From contig JABHCN010000014.1 of the NCBI GenBank assembly GCA_018673475.1, positions 1-64,000 of the forward strand: a stretch of 64,000 bases of DNA, given 5' to 3'. Below, piece after piece: positions 1 through 9,107 of the stretch. The notes below the pieces were generated by a model. It was not told the DNA's origin. It was given only the letters and a program-made list of their open reading frames with translations, and did no database searches. Position 1 is the stretch's first letter. Each line of letters begins with the position of its first letter. A program made the position numbers and the translations under genes. Source of the stretch: Actinomycetota bacterium. GTDB taxonomy: Bacteria > Actinomycetota > Acidimicrobiia > Acidimicrobiales > MedAcidi-G1.

Positions 1-1055
1 CGGCAGCACCAGCCGCAACGGCTGCGCCCACGACTGCAGCGGCCACCACGGCCGCACCGGCCACCACGGCCGCAGAGGTCGAGGTTGTGCAGGGCGGAAG
101 CCTGCTCGACGCCGTTCAGGCGCGTGGCACGCTCAATTGTGGTGTAAGCGGTAGCGCTGTGGCGTTCTCAGAGACCCAGGCCGATGGTTCGGTCACAGGT
201 TTCGACGCCGACTACTGCCGTGCAGTAGCAGCAGCCGTCCTTGGTGATGCCAACGCCGTCATGTTCATGGCGTTGACCGCAGCAGAGCGGTTCACAGCAG
301 TTCAGACTGGTGATATCGACGTGCTCATGCGCAACTCGACCTGGACCCAGAGCCGTGACACCGATGTGGGCATGGACTTCGGTCCCACCACCTACTACGA
401 CGGACAGCAGCTTATGGGCCGTGTCTCCGACGGGTTCTCCGGTACCTCAGGTATCGCCGACCTTGAGGGCGCAGTCGTCTGCACCAACGCTGGTACCACA
501 ACTGAGAAGAACATCGCAGAGGCAGCCGAGCTTGGCGGCGTGAACATCACGCTCAACTCGTATGAGACCGGCGACGAGGTCTGGCAGCAGTTCCTCGACG
601 GTGGCTGCGACATCTCCACCACCGACGGTTCCGCACTGGTTGGCCGCAAGGTCAAGCAGCAGCCTGCCGACGAAGAGTGGGTAATCTTCCCGCCGACACC
701 CATCTCCAAGGAGCCCCTCGGCCCGGTTTACGGCCAGAACGACTCCGCATGGGCTGACGCCGTCAACTGGACCGTGTACGCCACGATCATCGCCGACGAG
801 TACGGCGTGAACTCGGCAAACGTCGATGACTTCCTGGGTGAGCCCGGCGAGATCGGCCGCCTCCTGGGTGGTGACGGCGAGTTGCAGACCACGATGGGGT
901 TGAGCGCAGATGCTTTCTACAACGTCATCAAGCAGGTCGGTAACTACACCGACATCTACAACTCCAACCTGAACCCGGTGGGCCTCGTCCGCGAGGGTTC
1001 AGCTAACGCCAACTGGAAGGAAGGCGGCCTCATCTACTCGCCGCCTGCACGCTAA
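1..1055 (+). CDS. aapJ: Polar amino-acid ABC transporter substrate-binding protein, 5' partial
   Basis: Binds amino acids outside the membrane and delivers them to the permeases encoded just downstream. The frame is open to the window edge, so the signal peptide and true start lie outside. The first ~28 visible codons encode an Ala/Thr/Pro-rich linker typical of the stretch after a lipoprotein signal in high-GC actinobacteria. The mature domain then begins near GTLNCGVS, with GFDADYCRAVAAAVLGDA and the AERFTAVQTGDIDVL region characteristic of AapJ/BztA-type binding proteins of the polar amino-acid family (PF00497). It is the first gene of a four-gene aapJQMP-like set on the plus strand. The exact substrate range (general L-amino acids or Glu/Asp/Gln/Asn) cannot be read from sequence. 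Confidence 0.9.
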   Translation, partial: AAPAATAAPTTAAATTAAPATTAAEVEVVQGGSLLDAVQARGTLNCGVSGSAVAFSETQADGSVTGFDADYCRAVAAAVLGDANAVMFMALTAAERFTAVQTGDIDVLMRNSTWTQSRDTDVGMDFGPTTYYDGQQLMGRVSDGFSGTSGIADLEGAVVCTNAGTTTEKNIAEAAELGGVNITLNSYETGDEVWQQFLDGGCDISTTDGSALVGRKVKQQPADEEWVIFPPTPISKEPLGPVYGQNDSAWADAVNWTVYATIIADEYGVNSANVDDFLGEPGEIGRLLGGDGELQTTMGLSADAFYNVIKQVGNYTDIYNSNLNPVGLVREGSANANWKEGGLIYSPPAR

Positions 1056-1120
1056 GCGAGCAGTTGGAAAGGTAACCAGGCAACAGCTACCCAGTAGCAG
1101 TTTCCTGAGATACGCGTGAT

Positions 1121-1165
1121 GGTCCCGCTGTCCGGGGGTGCAATGCACCTCCAGGCAGCGGGACC
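1121..1165 (+). promoter_or_regulatory. Strong hairpin between binding-protein and permease genes
   Basis: A perfect 10-bp inverted repeat (GGTCCCGCTG / CAGCGGGACC) encloses a second inverted repeat (GGTGCA/TGCACC), so the transcript can form a branched or extended stem. No T-run follows, so a classical Rho-independent terminator is not supported. The position, 65 bp after the binding-protein stop and 130 bp before aapQ, fits an mRNA-stabilising or partial-termination structure that gives excess binding protein over permease. Confidence 0.6.
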
Positions 1166-1296
1166 TTCCGCATACCGGACCGGTTGCCCCGTTCCGCTGC
1201 CCGATTCCGGCAGAGTCGGTCCGGTACATGTAGTTTCCATCCGGTCCTGATCAACCATCAGGGTTCCTTCCCAGACACCATCACCTTCCGAGAAAC

Positions 1297-2835
1297 ATGA
1301 CCGCACCCACCAACCAGGCCTCAAGCACCCACGAAGCGGTCTCGCAACGCGTGCCGCTCTGGCGTGACGCCGTCGTGGTCAAGTGGACGGCACAGGTCGC
1401 CACGCTCGTTCTGGTGCTCGCCTCTCTCTGGTTTCTGGCAACCCAGGCGGGCGACAACCTGACCGCCCGTAACATCAACATCGGGTTCGACTTCCTGGAG
1501 CGGCCGCCCGACATCCAGCTCAGCGAGGGCATCGACACACACCCGGCCACCGGCGGTCGGGCGCTCTGGGTCGGCATGGTCAACACCCTGAGGATGGCCA
1601 TCGTCGGCATAGTCTTCGCCACCCTGCTCGGTGTCGTCGTGGGCCTTGCCAGGCTCTCCAACAACTGGCTGATCAGGCGTCTCGCCACGATCTGGGTCGA
1701 GACCCTCCGCAACATCCCCCTGCTGGTTCAGATCATCTTCTACTTCTCAGTCCTTGCAGTCCTGCCCCGCGTGGACATGGACACCGGCCCCATCAACGGC
1801 TGGCTTCACATATCCAACAAGGGCCTCGCGATGCCGCGTGTGTTCATCGCCGACGGCTTCTACCAGTGGGCCACGGTGATGCTCGTGGGCGGTCTTGCAG
1901 CCCACTATGTACGGCGACGCCGCGTCGACCTCCACAACGAGTCCGGTGCCAACACCTCACCGGTTCTATGGTCACTTGGAACCCTCGCCGTGTTCGGCAT
2001 GGTCGGCCTGTTCATCCATCCCCTGTTCGGCTTCATCGAACCGATCATGGGCGCAGTTGCAAGCCTGTTGGACAGCCTGCCGATCCTGCTACCTCAGGTA
2101 CTTCTCTCGGCGACAGCCGTACTTCTGGCCGGACGCTGGATACGAGAGTTCCTGGCCGGACGGCGCAGCGCCGTCGGACACCTCGCCCTTTCCGACGACG
2201 ACTACTTCCGGATTATCTTCACGGCAATCGCCGCTCTCATGGCGGTCACAGTGGCCATCTACTGGACAGGTCTCTCCTCGTGGATCCTGAACAGCGGATC
2301 AGACCTCTTCAGGGTGATCGAAACCAAGTTCAACGTGGACGGAGCCGCCCGGCCGTTTGACGCCATGCGGCCTGACATCGTCAAGCCCGGCAAGTTCGCC
2401 AACTACGGGATCAACGGCCTGACAATGACCGTCGGTTTCGCTGCGGTGTTCTTCGGGGTGGTGTTCTACACCTCGGCGTTCATCGGCGAGATCGTCCGCG
2501 GCGGAATCCTGGCTGTTCCAAAGGGGCAGACAGAAGCAGCGAGTGCAGTAGGCCTGCACCGCAGCCAGTCCCTGCGCCACATCATTCTTCCCCAGGCCAT
2601 CCGTGTCATCCTCCCCCCACTGGGTAACCAGTACCTGAACCTCACAAAGAACACCTCGCTGGCCATTGCCGTGGGCTACAGCGACATCGTCCAGGTAGGT
2701 CAGACCGTCTACAACCAGACCGGAAAGACTCTTCCAGTTGTGGCGATATGGATGCTCTTCTACCTGGCTACCTCTCTGACCATCTCTGTCGTCGTCAACT
2801 ACTACAACGTACGGATGAAGTTGGTGGAGCGATGA
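1297..2835 (+). CDS. aapQ: Polar amino-acid ABC transporter permease (AapQ/BztB type)
   Basis: Inner-membrane permease, 512 residues. An N-terminal helix (~28-50) is followed by the first half of the transport domain near 90-160 (GMVNTLRMAIVG, LRNIPLLVQIIFYF). A long insertion with extra membrane helices (~170-340) precedes the C-terminal half, which carries the EAA loop that contacts the ATPase (GGILAVPKGQTEAASAVGLH, then LPQAIRVILPPLGNQYLNL). This split arrangement is typical of the AapQ/BztB/NatG subfamily, though ~100 residues longer than the rhizobial proteins. The ATG at 1297 has only a weak ribosome-binding site. A 28-bp gap separates it from aapM, consistent with one operon. Confidence 0.9.
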   Translation: MTAPTNQASSTHEAVSQRVPLWRDAVVVKWTAQVATLVLVLASLWFLATQAGDNLTARNINIGFDFLERPPDIQLSEGIDTHPATGGRALWVGMVNTLRMAIVGIVFATLLGVVVGLARLSNNWLIRRLATIWVETLRNIPLLVQIIFYFSVLAVLPRVDMDTGPINGWLHISNKGLAMPRVFIADGFYQWATVMLVGGLAAHYVRRRRVDLHNESGANTSPVLWSLGTLAVFGMVGLFIHPLFGFIEPIMGAVASLLDSLPILLPQVLLSATAVLLAGRWIREFLAGRRSAVGHLALSDDDYFRIIFTAIAALMAVTVAIYWTGLSSWILNSGSDLFRVIETKFNVDGAARPFDAMRPDIVKPGKFANYGINGLTMTVGFAAVFFGVVFYTSAFIGEIVRGGILAVPKGQTEAASAVGLHRSQSLRHIILPQAIRVILPPLGNQYLNLTKNTSLAIAVGYSDIVQVGQTVYNQTGKTLPVVAIWMLFYLATSLTISVVVNYYNVRMKLVER

Positions 2836-2863
2836 CCGAGCCTGACCATGGGGAGGTGACCGT

Positions 2864-4687
2864 ATGAGCGAGTTCGCCGGTGCTGGCGCCGAGATCGGCA
2901 GCTTCTACCCCATGCCGCGCCCCGACGCTTCTCCCCCTGTCGAGGAACACCTGCCTCCCCGCGAGTGGCTCAAGAAGAACCTGTTCTCAAACGTGTTCAA
3001 CTCGGCCCTCACGGTGGCTGCGGGCCTTCTGATCATCGTGATGCTGCGCGGCCTGCTGGGGTTCATCTTCAACCCTCTGCGCCAGTGGAATGCGACTGCA
3101 GTGAACCTGCGCCTCCTGATGACCCACGCCTACCCGGCCGACCAGTACCTGCGTGTCTGGTTCAGCGTGGCAGCGTTCCTCATCCTCACGGGCCTTTCCA
3201 TCGCCGTCTGGCGAGCCGGCTCCAGAGTTCCGGTACCAGACGTCGGCAAGCGGGTGACAGCGCTCGGAGTGTTCGTCACGCTGTCCGCGCTGCTGGCTCC
3301 GTTCAGCGGAAGTGCCCGGCTGTCCTGGCTTGCCGTGGCGGTCTTCCTGCTGGCATCAGGCCTCTCCGTCTCCAGGACCTCAAAGGACCGCTCGGTCAGC
3401 TCCCTGTCTCTTCTGGTAGGCGTATGCGGCCTGGCTGCCCTCTCCCTGTGGGTCATCCCCTATGGCCACCACAGCTTCGTTAGCGACCGGACTCCCAAGA
3501 TCCTGGCAGAACCCGGAACGGTGGACCTGACCACCAAACTGCCCTGGACAATCATGTTGCTCATCGCTGTCGCCGCCTACGGAGTCGGCCTGCTCCTCCG
3601 GGACCGCATCCCGGCCAAGGTGGCCCGAACCTCGCTGGTTCTGGCATGGATTCTCACACCGATACTCCTGTTGTTCCTCGTGCTCCGCGACCCCGACTTC
3701 GACATGGGCCACGTGCTCTCGACCGACATACCCATCTTCCTGGTGTTCGCAGTTCTGGGCAGTGCCCTCCTGTTCTGGCTGACCAATCCGGAGACCGGCG
3801 AGGTGGGACGGATAGTCGCCGTGACAGTCCTGTTCCTGGCATTTGGATCATTCCTGATGCCCATGCGCATGGTCATCCGCATCTTCATGCTTCTCCTGGC
3901 GATTTTCTCGCTTGCCGGGCCGACCTTCAGCGGGGACCGCCGAACCCGGCACAACTACGTCGCTATCTGGACAGGCACAGCCGTATTCGTGTCATGGCTG
4001 ATCACAGCGATCAACACCCCCTCAACCGCTCCCGTACCAGGCCAGTTCTTCCTCGGCGGCTTCTCGATGACGCTCATGGTGGCCTTCTTCACCCTGCTGG
4101 TGTCATTCCCGCTGGGCGTGATGCTGGCACTGGCCCGCACCTCCAACATGCCTATCTTCAGGCTTCTGGCGACATGGTTCATCGAGTTCGTGCGGGGTGT
4201 CCCCCTGATCACGATCCTCATCTTCTTCAGCGTGATGGTTCCCCTCTTCCTGCCAGACGGGATGGATCTCTCCGAGGTCGCTGCGGTCACGATCGGCTAC
4301 GCCTTGTTCGCCTCCGCCTACCTGGCCGAAAACGTTCGTGGCGGAATCCAGTCGGTCACCCGCGGACAGCACGAGGCCGCAGAAGCCGTGGGGATGACAA
4401 CCTCGCAAAAGACCGTGTTCATCGTCCTGCCACAGGCCCTCAGGGTGGCTATTCCGCCTCTCGTGGGCCAGGTCATCGGCACATTCAAGGAGACCTCCCT
4501 CCTGATCATCATTGGCCTTTTCGACCTGCTCTTCGTGGCCAAGGCGATCATTCCCAACCAGACCGCGTTCATGGGAAGCACCCGTGAGAACCTCATGGTC
4601 ATATCGCTCATCTACTGGGTGATCTCCTATTCCATGTCCAAGGCCAGCATGCGCATCGAGAAGCGCGTAGGCCTCGGAGAACAGTGA
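2864..4687 (+). CDS. aapM: Polar amino-acid ABC transporter permease (AapM/BztC type), long form
   Basis: Second permease of the transporter, 607 residues, against roughly 380-430 for well-known AapM/BztC proteins. The C-terminal ~220 residues hold the transport domain ([28 protein letters not shown]) and the EAA loop ([19 protein letters not shown], then [20 protein letters not shown]). The first ~380 residues contain about nine hydrophobic segments without a recognised domain. The start is supported by GGGGAGGTG eight bases upstream of the ATG at 2864. It pairs with AapQ as a heterodimer. The enlarged membrane region is the odd feature. Confidence 0.88.
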   Translation: MSEFAGAGAEIGSFYPMPRPDASPPVEEHLPPREWLKKNLFSNVFNSALTVAAGLLIIVMLRGLLGFIFNPLRQWNATAVNLRLLMTHAYPADQYLRVWFSVAAFLILTGLSIAVWRAGSRVPVPDVGKRVTALGVFVTLSALLAPFSGSARLSWLAVAVFLLASGLSVSRTSKDRSVSSLSLLVGVCGLAALSLWVIPYGHHSFVSDRTPKILAEPGTVDLTTKLPWTIMLLIAVAAYGVGLLLRDRIPAKVARTSLVLAWILTPILLLFLVLRDPDFDMGHVLSTDIPIFLVFAVLGSALLFWLTNPETGEVGRIVAVTVLFLAFGSFLMPMRMVIRIFMLLLAIFSLAGPTFSGDRRTRHNYVAIWTGTAVFVSWLITAINTPSTAPVPGQFFLGGFSMTLMVAFFTLLVSFPLGVMLALARTSNMPIFRLLATWFIEFVRGVPLITILIFFSVMVPLFLPDGMDLSEVAAVTIGYALFASAYLAENVRGGIQSVTRGQHEAAEAVGMTTSQKTVFIVLPQALRVAIPPLVGQVIGTFKETSLLIIIGLFDLLFVAKAIIPNQTAFMGSTRENLMVISLIYWVISYSMSKASMRIEKRVGLGEQ

Positions 4688-4787
4688 TCGCCGTAATGTT
4701 CCAGAGACCAACACCCGACCCTTCCCAACTGATCCACCAGCCGCCAGTTTCCCGCTGCGGGCTTCGCCAACAAGAGGGCTAACCGAC

Positions 4788-5606
4788 ATGACCGATGTGA
4801 CCGATGTGACCGAAACCGAAACGGGCACTGACTCTGGCGGTGCTGCACGCAGCGGCCGCGATCTGAGCAGCGCGAAGGACATGATCGTCTGCGAGGGCGT
4901 GTCCAAGTGGTATGGCGACTTCCAGGCGCTCGAAGGTGTCTCGGCGACCATCAAGGAACAAGAAGTCGTTGTCGTCCTTGGGCCATCGGGTTCCGGCAAG
5001 TCCACCTGGATCCGCTGCATCAACCGCCTGGAGGAGCACCAGGAGGGTTTGATAGTCGTCGATGGCGTGGAACTCAGCAACGACCTGCGCAACATCGAAA
5101 AGGTCCGGTCCGAGGTGGGCATGGTCTTCCAGCAGTTCAACCTGTTCCCCCACCTGAAGGTCCGCGACAACGTCAGCCTGGCCCCGATCTGGGTACGAAA
5201 GAAGTCCAAGGCCGAGGCCGAGGAACAGGCCCAGGCCCTACTGGAACTTGTCGGAATCCCCGAGCAGGCAGACAAGTTCCCCGGACAGTTGTCGGGTGGT
5301 CAGCAACAGCGGGTGGCTATTGCCAGAGCCCTGGCCATGGAACCCAAGATCATGCTCTTCGACGAACCCACCTCTGCGTTGGACCCTGAGATGATCAAGG
5401 AGGTCCTCGACGTAATGAAGAACCTTGCGCTCTCAGGCATGACAATGATGGTGGTCACCCACGAAATGGGCTTCGCCAAGGAGGTGGCCGACCGGATCAT
5501 CTTCATGGAGGAGGGCCAGATCGTCGAGGTAGGCACACCCGAGCACTTCTTCACCAACCCGACCGAGGACCGCACCAAGCTCTTCCTGTCGCAGATCCTG
5601 GCATAG
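4788..5606 (+). CDS. aapP: Polar amino-acid ABC transporter ATP-binding protein
   Basis: Cytoplasmic ATPase that powers the AapQM permease, 272 residues. Walker A is GPSGSGKST, the Q-loop region reads [13 protein letters not shown], the signature is LSGGQQQR, Walker B is [14 protein letters not shown] and the switch His is in VTHEMGF. These match the HisP/GlnQ/AapP group. The first ~25 residues ([14 protein letters not shown] and following) are a Thr/Asp/Glu-rich extension not present in GlnQ. The true start could therefore be nearer the [12 protein letters not shown] segment, which has an ATG at 4881. It is the last gene of the aap set and converges with the next gene on the other strand. 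Confidence 0.93.
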   Translation: MTDVTDVTETETGTDSGGAARSGRDLSSAKDMIVCEGVSKWYGDFQALEGVSATIKEQEVVVVLGPSGSGKSTWIRCINRLEEHQEGLIVVDGVELSNDLRNIEKVRSEVGMVFQQFNLFPHLKVRDNVSLAPIWVRKKSKAEAEEQAQALLELVGIPEQADKFPGQLSGGQQQRVAIARALAMEPKIMLFDEPTSALDPEMIKEVLDVMKNLALSGMTMMVVTHEMGFAKEVADRIIFMEEGQIVEVGTPEHFFTNPTEDRTKLFLSQILA

Positions 5607-5647
5607 CCACCCGGTCCCGCAACCTGCCTGCCCGAGTTCCCTGCGGC

Positions 5648-6535
5648 TCAGTCCTCGCGCAGGAGCTCTATCACCGCCGAGGTGTCCCACCTGCCGTGGC
5701 CCTGCTCCTGGAGTTGCTCATAGTTCCTGTCAGCCAGTTCGGTGAACGGCAGCGAGGCGCCCAGCCGCTCCGCCTCGTCGAACACGATGCCGAAGTCCTT
5801 GCGCATCCAGTCGATGGCAAACCCGTGGTCGAAGTGGCGCTCCAGCATTGTGCGGGCACGGTTGTCCATCTGCCATGAGCCCGATGCCCCCTTGCTGATA
5901 GCCGCCAGAACCTGTTCAAGGTCGAGGCCGGCCCTGCGGGCAAAGTCGAGTGCCTCGGCAAGACCCTGGATGAGGCCTCCGATGCAGATCTGGTTGACCA
6001 TCTTCGTGAGCTGGCCGTGGCCGACAGGCCCAACCAGAACCGTTGCCCTGGCATAGGCGTCTATTACGGGCCGGATGCCTTCGAACACCTCTGGGTCTCC
6101 GCCGCACATGACGCTGAGCTGCCCGTTCTCTGCACCGGCCTGTCCACCCGAGACCGGAGCATCCACGAAGCCAATACCCATTTCGGAAGCCGCTGCGGCC
6201 ACCTCCCGGGCCACCTCGGCTGACGCCGTGGTGTGATCAACGAGGGTCGCAGGCCTCCCGGAATCGGCCATACCGGTCAGGACACCGGTCTCGCCGAATA
6301 CGACCGACCTGACATCGTCATCGTTGCCAACACACATCATCACCGCATCGGCACCCTCGGCCGCCTCAGCCGCCTCGGCCGGGGTCGCTGCCATCGCCCC
6401 GCCATGCTCCCCAACCCACGCCTCGGCCCTTGATCCCGTGCGGTTGTAGACGGTGACCTCATGGCCAGCCGCCTGAAGGTGGCCAGCCATCGGGTACCCC
6501 ATCACACCAAGCCCAATGAACGCACACCTGACCAT
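5648..6535 (-). CDS. NAD(P)-dependent beta-hydroxyacid dehydrogenase (3-hydroxyisobutyrate dehydrogenase family)
   Basis: Oxidises a 3-hydroxy acid to the semialdehyde, or works in reverse (3-hydroxyisobutyrate, tartronate semialdehyde and related substrates). 295 residues. The Rossmann motif GLGVMGYP is at 7-14, the family substrate-binding signature DAPVSGGQAGAENG near 120, and the catalytic Lys in TKMVNQ near 172. AGGAGAG eight bases upstream decides the start at the ATG at 6535; an in-frame ATG further upstream overlaps that site and is rejected. Which substrate is used cannot be told. The gene is divergent from the SDR at 6778. Confidence 0.88.
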   Translation of the reverse strand: MVRCAFIGLGVMGYPMAGHLQAAGHEVTVYNRTGSRAEAWVGEHGGAMAATPAEAAEAAEGADAVMMCVGNDDDVRSVVFGETGVLTGMADSGRPATLVDHTTASAEVAREVAAAASEMGIGFVDAPVSGGQAGAENGQLSVMCGGDPEVFEGIRPVIDAYARATVLVGPVGHGQLTKMVNQICIGGLIQGLAEALDFARRAGLDLEQVLAAISKGASGSWQMDNRARTMLERHFDHGFAIDWMRKDFGIVFDEAERLGASLPFTELADRNYEQLQEQGHGRWDTSAVIELLRED

Positions 6536-6652
6536 GTTCTTCTCTCCTGTCATCTGGACGGGACTGCCGACCCTACTTCCCACGCATGAGCGCCTTTCGT
6601 ACCTCACCTCATGCTCTCCCCCTCAACGACTCCATCCCTTCCTACACCGGCT

Positions 6653-6693
6653 CTGCCATCTCCGGTTGGTCCGGGCGAGCCGACAGATGGCAG
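6653..6693. promoter_or_regulatory. Inverted repeat in divergent intergenic region
   Basis: The 242-bp gap between the divergent genes at 6535 and 6778 holds a perfect 9-bp inverted repeat, CTGCCATCT and AGATGGCAG, with a 23-bp spacer. It could be an operator or a leader hairpin of the SDR transcript. I see no convincing -10/-35 pair elsewhere in the gap. An AGGAG at 6762-6766 serves the SDR start. Confidence 0.35.
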
Positions 6694-6777
6694 GCTGTCC
6701 GGGCGTGCCCGAGGCGTCTCAGGACCCATCTGTGGCACCATCCTCCATCTCCCCAACAATCAGGAGCGACATCAACC

Positions 6778-7722
6778 ATGGGCAATCTCTGTGAAGGCCG
6801 TGTAGCAATCGTCACCGGTGCAGGCCGGGGCATCGGGCGCGAACACGCCCTCCTCCTCGCCGAGAACGGCGCAAAGGTCGTGGTGAACGACCTCGGGGGC
6901 GATGCCGCCGGCTCGGGAACCGACCTGTCGCCGGCCCAGGAGGTCGTGGCCGAGATCGAGGCCATGGGTGGAGAGGCGGTCGTGAACGGTGCAAACGTTG
7001 CTGACTTCGATGCCGCCGGCGCCATGATCCAACAGGCCATCGACACCTGGGGACGCCTTGACATTCTCGTGAACAACGCAGGAATCCTCCGGGACCGGAT
7101 GGTCTTTTCGATGTCGGAATCCGACTGGGACGCCGTAATCGACGTCCACCTGAAGGGAACATTCGCTCCCGCCCACCACGCAGCCGTCCACTGGAGGGAG
7201 AAGGCCAAGTCGGGTGACTACGCCCCGGAGGAACTCTTCGGTCGGATCATCAACACGTCCTCACCATCGGGCATCTACGGAAACGTCGGGCAGTGCAACT
7301 ACGGCGCTGCCAAGGCTGGGATCGCCGCATTCACGGTCATCAGCGCCATGGAGCTCGTCCGGTACGGGGTGACGGTGAACTGCCTGGCCCCCGGTGCATT
7401 CACACGTATGACCTCAGGTCTGGCGGGCTGGGAATCAATGGACGAGGAGACCAGGGAGGCGATGAGCCCACGCTGGATAGCAGTGCCAACCGTGTGGCTC
7501 TGCAGTGAGGCCGCCCAGAACGTGACCGGCAGGGTGTTTGACGTTCATGGCAGCCAACTTGGCATCGCCGAGCAGTGGCATCTGGGGCCGACGGCAACCC
7601 AACCCGACGACCCGGCAGACCTGACCGACGTGATGGCCGGCCTGATGGCCGACGCCCAACTCAACTCCGACATGAGGGGGGCAGCAGCGGAGGGACCCGG
7701 ACGACCCGGGAAGAGCCTGTAG
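6778..7722 (+). CDS. SDR family 3-hydroxyacyl-CoA dehydrogenase-like oxidoreductase
   Basis: Short-chain dehydrogenase of 314 residues. The cofactor motif TGAGRGIG lies at 12-19, NNAG near 95, the catalytic Ser in INTSSPSG, and Tyr175/Lys179 in YGAAK. The long insertion after the cofactor motif (NDLGGDAAGSGTD) and overall pattern match the (3R)-hydroxyacyl-CoA dehydrogenase domain of multifunctional enzyme type 2 and its actinobacterial single-domain relatives. That suggests a beta-oxidation or steroid-side-chain role. The start ATG is preceded by AGGAG at 6762. An acyl-CoA dehydrogenase follows after 46 bp, so the two probably form an operon for acyl-CoA breakdown. The C-terminal tail is Gly/Pro/Arg-rich. 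Confidence 0.85.
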   Translation: MGNLCEGRVAIVTGAGRGIGREHALLLAENGAKVVVNDLGGDAAGSGTDLSPAQEVVAEIEAMGGEAVVNGANVADFDAAGAMIQQAIDTWGRLDILVNNAGILRDRMVFSMSESDWDAVIDVHLKGTFAPAHHAAVHWREKAKSGDYAPEELFGRIINTSSPSGIYGNVGQCNYGAAKAGIAAFTVISAMELVRYGVTVNCLAPGAFTRMTSGLAGWESMDEETREAMSPRWIAVPTVWLCSEAAQNVTGRVFDVHGSQLGIAEQWHLGPTATQPDDPADLTDVMAGLMADAQLNSDMRGAAAEGPGRPGKSL

Positions 7723-7734
7723 AGAGCCTGTAGA
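7713..7734 (+). repeat. 11-bp tandem duplication across a stop codon
   Basis: Two exact copies of GAGCCTGTAGA follow each other. The first contains the TAG stop of the SDR gene. It belongs to a recurring set of short tandem duplications at gene ends in this window. Confidence 0.85.
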
Positions 7735-7768
7735 GGACCAGGCTGCCAGGCTGTCACGCAGGACCAGC

Positions 7769-9049
7769 ATGAGCATCGACTTCAGCTTCTCTCCTGAACT
7801 TGAGGCTCTGCGCGACCGCGTACGCGGTTTTGTGAATGAGGTGATCAGGCCGGCAGAGGTGGAGTTGGAAGAGCAGGCCAGTAAGCAGGCGACAAGCCAG
7901 ACCAGCGGGCAGGCCACGGGCTCAGACGAGGGCACTTCCGGCAGGACCCGTCTGGAGATCCTCATCTCCCTGAGAAAGCAGGCCCACAAGGCCGGCATCT
8001 GGCTGCCCCACATGCCAGAGGAGTGGGGCGGCATGGGGCTCGGCCACGTCGAGCTCGCCATGGTGCAGGCAGAGGCCGCACGCTCCTACTACGGGCCCTG
8101 GGTGTTCAACTGCCAGGCCCCCGACGAGGGCAACATGCACACCCTCCTCCACTGGGCCACCGATGATCAAAAGAAGCGCTACCTCAGGCCCCTGTGCGAC
8201 GGTCGAACGTGGTCATGTTTCGCCATGACAGAGCCGGAGGTAGCCGGATCAGACCCGACCCTCATCCGGACCACCGGGTACCAGGATGGTGAGGAGTGGG
8301 TGATCAACGGTCACAAGTGGTTCATTTCGAACGCCCACCGGGCCAGCTTCGCCATCCTCATCGCCCGGACCGAGGACGACCCCGACCTGCCCCAGGCTGC
8401 AAACACGGCATTCCTCGTTGACCTGCCCCACGAGGGCTGGAACGAGGTCCGCCAGATCGAGACCATGCACGGCTCAACCGGACACTCCGAGATCCTCATC
8501 GAGGACCTGCGGGTACATGAGTCCCAGATGCTGGGCGGCCGCGGCCAGGGTCACCTACTCGGTCAATACCGCCTTGGCCCGGCCCGTCTGGCCCACTGCA
8601 TGAGGTGGATCGCCCAGGCCGAGACCGCTCTGGACCTGATGGTTGCCCGCTCCCTTGAGCGCTACAGCCACGGATCTGTTCTGGCAGAGAAACAGGGAAT
8701 CCAGTGGATGATCGCCGACTCCGCCATGGAGCTCTACCAGTCGAAGCTGATGGTGCTCCACGCCGCCTACAAGATCGACCGTGGCGACGACTTCAAGTCG
8801 GAGGTCTCGATGGCAAAGCACTTCGTGGCGAACAGCCTGAACCGCATCATCGACCGTTCCATCCAGGTCCACGGCGCCCTCGGCTACTCCACAGACACCC
8901 CCCTAGCCCACATGTACCAGCACGCACGCTGGGCCCGCTTCGCCGACGGTGCCGACGAGATCCACCAGATGCGCATCGCCCAGCGGACCATCGCCGCCTA
9001 CAAGGACCACGGCAGCACGGCATCCGCCACAGGTGGGCTGCCCATCTAG
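7769..9049 (+). CDS. Acyl-CoA dehydrogenase family protein
   Basis: FAD enzyme introducing the alpha-beta double bond in acyl-CoA substrates; 426 residues. The N-terminal helical domain is followed by the FAD segments CFAMTEPEVAGSDPT and NGHKWFISNA, then the C-terminal helical domain with the ending ARWARFADGADEIHQMRIAQRTIAAY. This layout matches the ACAD11-like / long-chain actinobacterial branch. An oddity is a low-complexity insertion at about residues 34-57 (Gln/Ala/Ser/Thr-rich, from imperfect CAGGC-type DNA repeats) inside the first helical domain. It follows the SDR by 46 bp and is probably co-transcribed. The substrate is unknown; I see no evidence that it is DmdC. Confidence 0.88.
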   Translation: MSIDFSFSPELEALRDRVRGFVNEVIRPAEVELEEQASKQATSQTSGQATGSDEGTSGRTRLEILISLRKQAHKAGIWLPHMPEEWGGMGLGHVELAMVQAEAARSYYGPWVFNCQAPDEGNMHTLLHWATDDQKKRYLRPLCDGRTWSCFAMTEPEVAGSDPTLIRTTGYQDGEEWVINGHKWFISNAHRASFAILIARTEDDPDLPQAANTAFLVDLPHEGWNEVRQIETMHGSTGHSEILIEDLRVHESQMLGGRGQGHLLGQYRLGPARLAHCMRWIAQAETALDLMVARSLERYSHGSVLAEKQGIQWMIADSAMELYQSKLMVLHAAYKIDRGDDFKSEVSMAKHFVANSLNRIIDRSIQVHGALGYSTDTPLAHMYQHARWARFADGADEIHQMRIAQRTIAAYKDHGSTASATGGLPI

Positions 9050-9071
9050 CCGAAACGAGCCTGCCCAAGTA

Positions 9072-9093
9072 CTGGTCCTGGTCCTGGTCCTGG
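9072..9093. repeat. 6-bp tandem repeat (CTGGTC)
   Basis: CTGGTC is repeated three times and followed by CTGG, in the 58-bp gap between the convergent acyl-CoA dehydrogenase and cation-efflux genes. There is no coding potential. Confidence 0.85.
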
Positions 9094-9107
9094 AATGAGA
9101 TCCGATC

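Noticed and set aside
6586-6777. Upstream in-frame start for the SDR at 6778, adding 64 residues
   Set aside because: The extension is Pro/Ser/Arg-rich and unlike the family; AGGAG is correctly spaced for the ATG at 6778.
7769-9049. Acyl-CoA dehydrogenase as DmdC and crotonase at 39088 as DmdD of a DMSP demethylation pathway
   Set aside because: Neither is linked to the DmdA-like gene, and neither shows a feature I can tie to DmdC or DmdD. The crotonase also lacks the catalytic glutamates.
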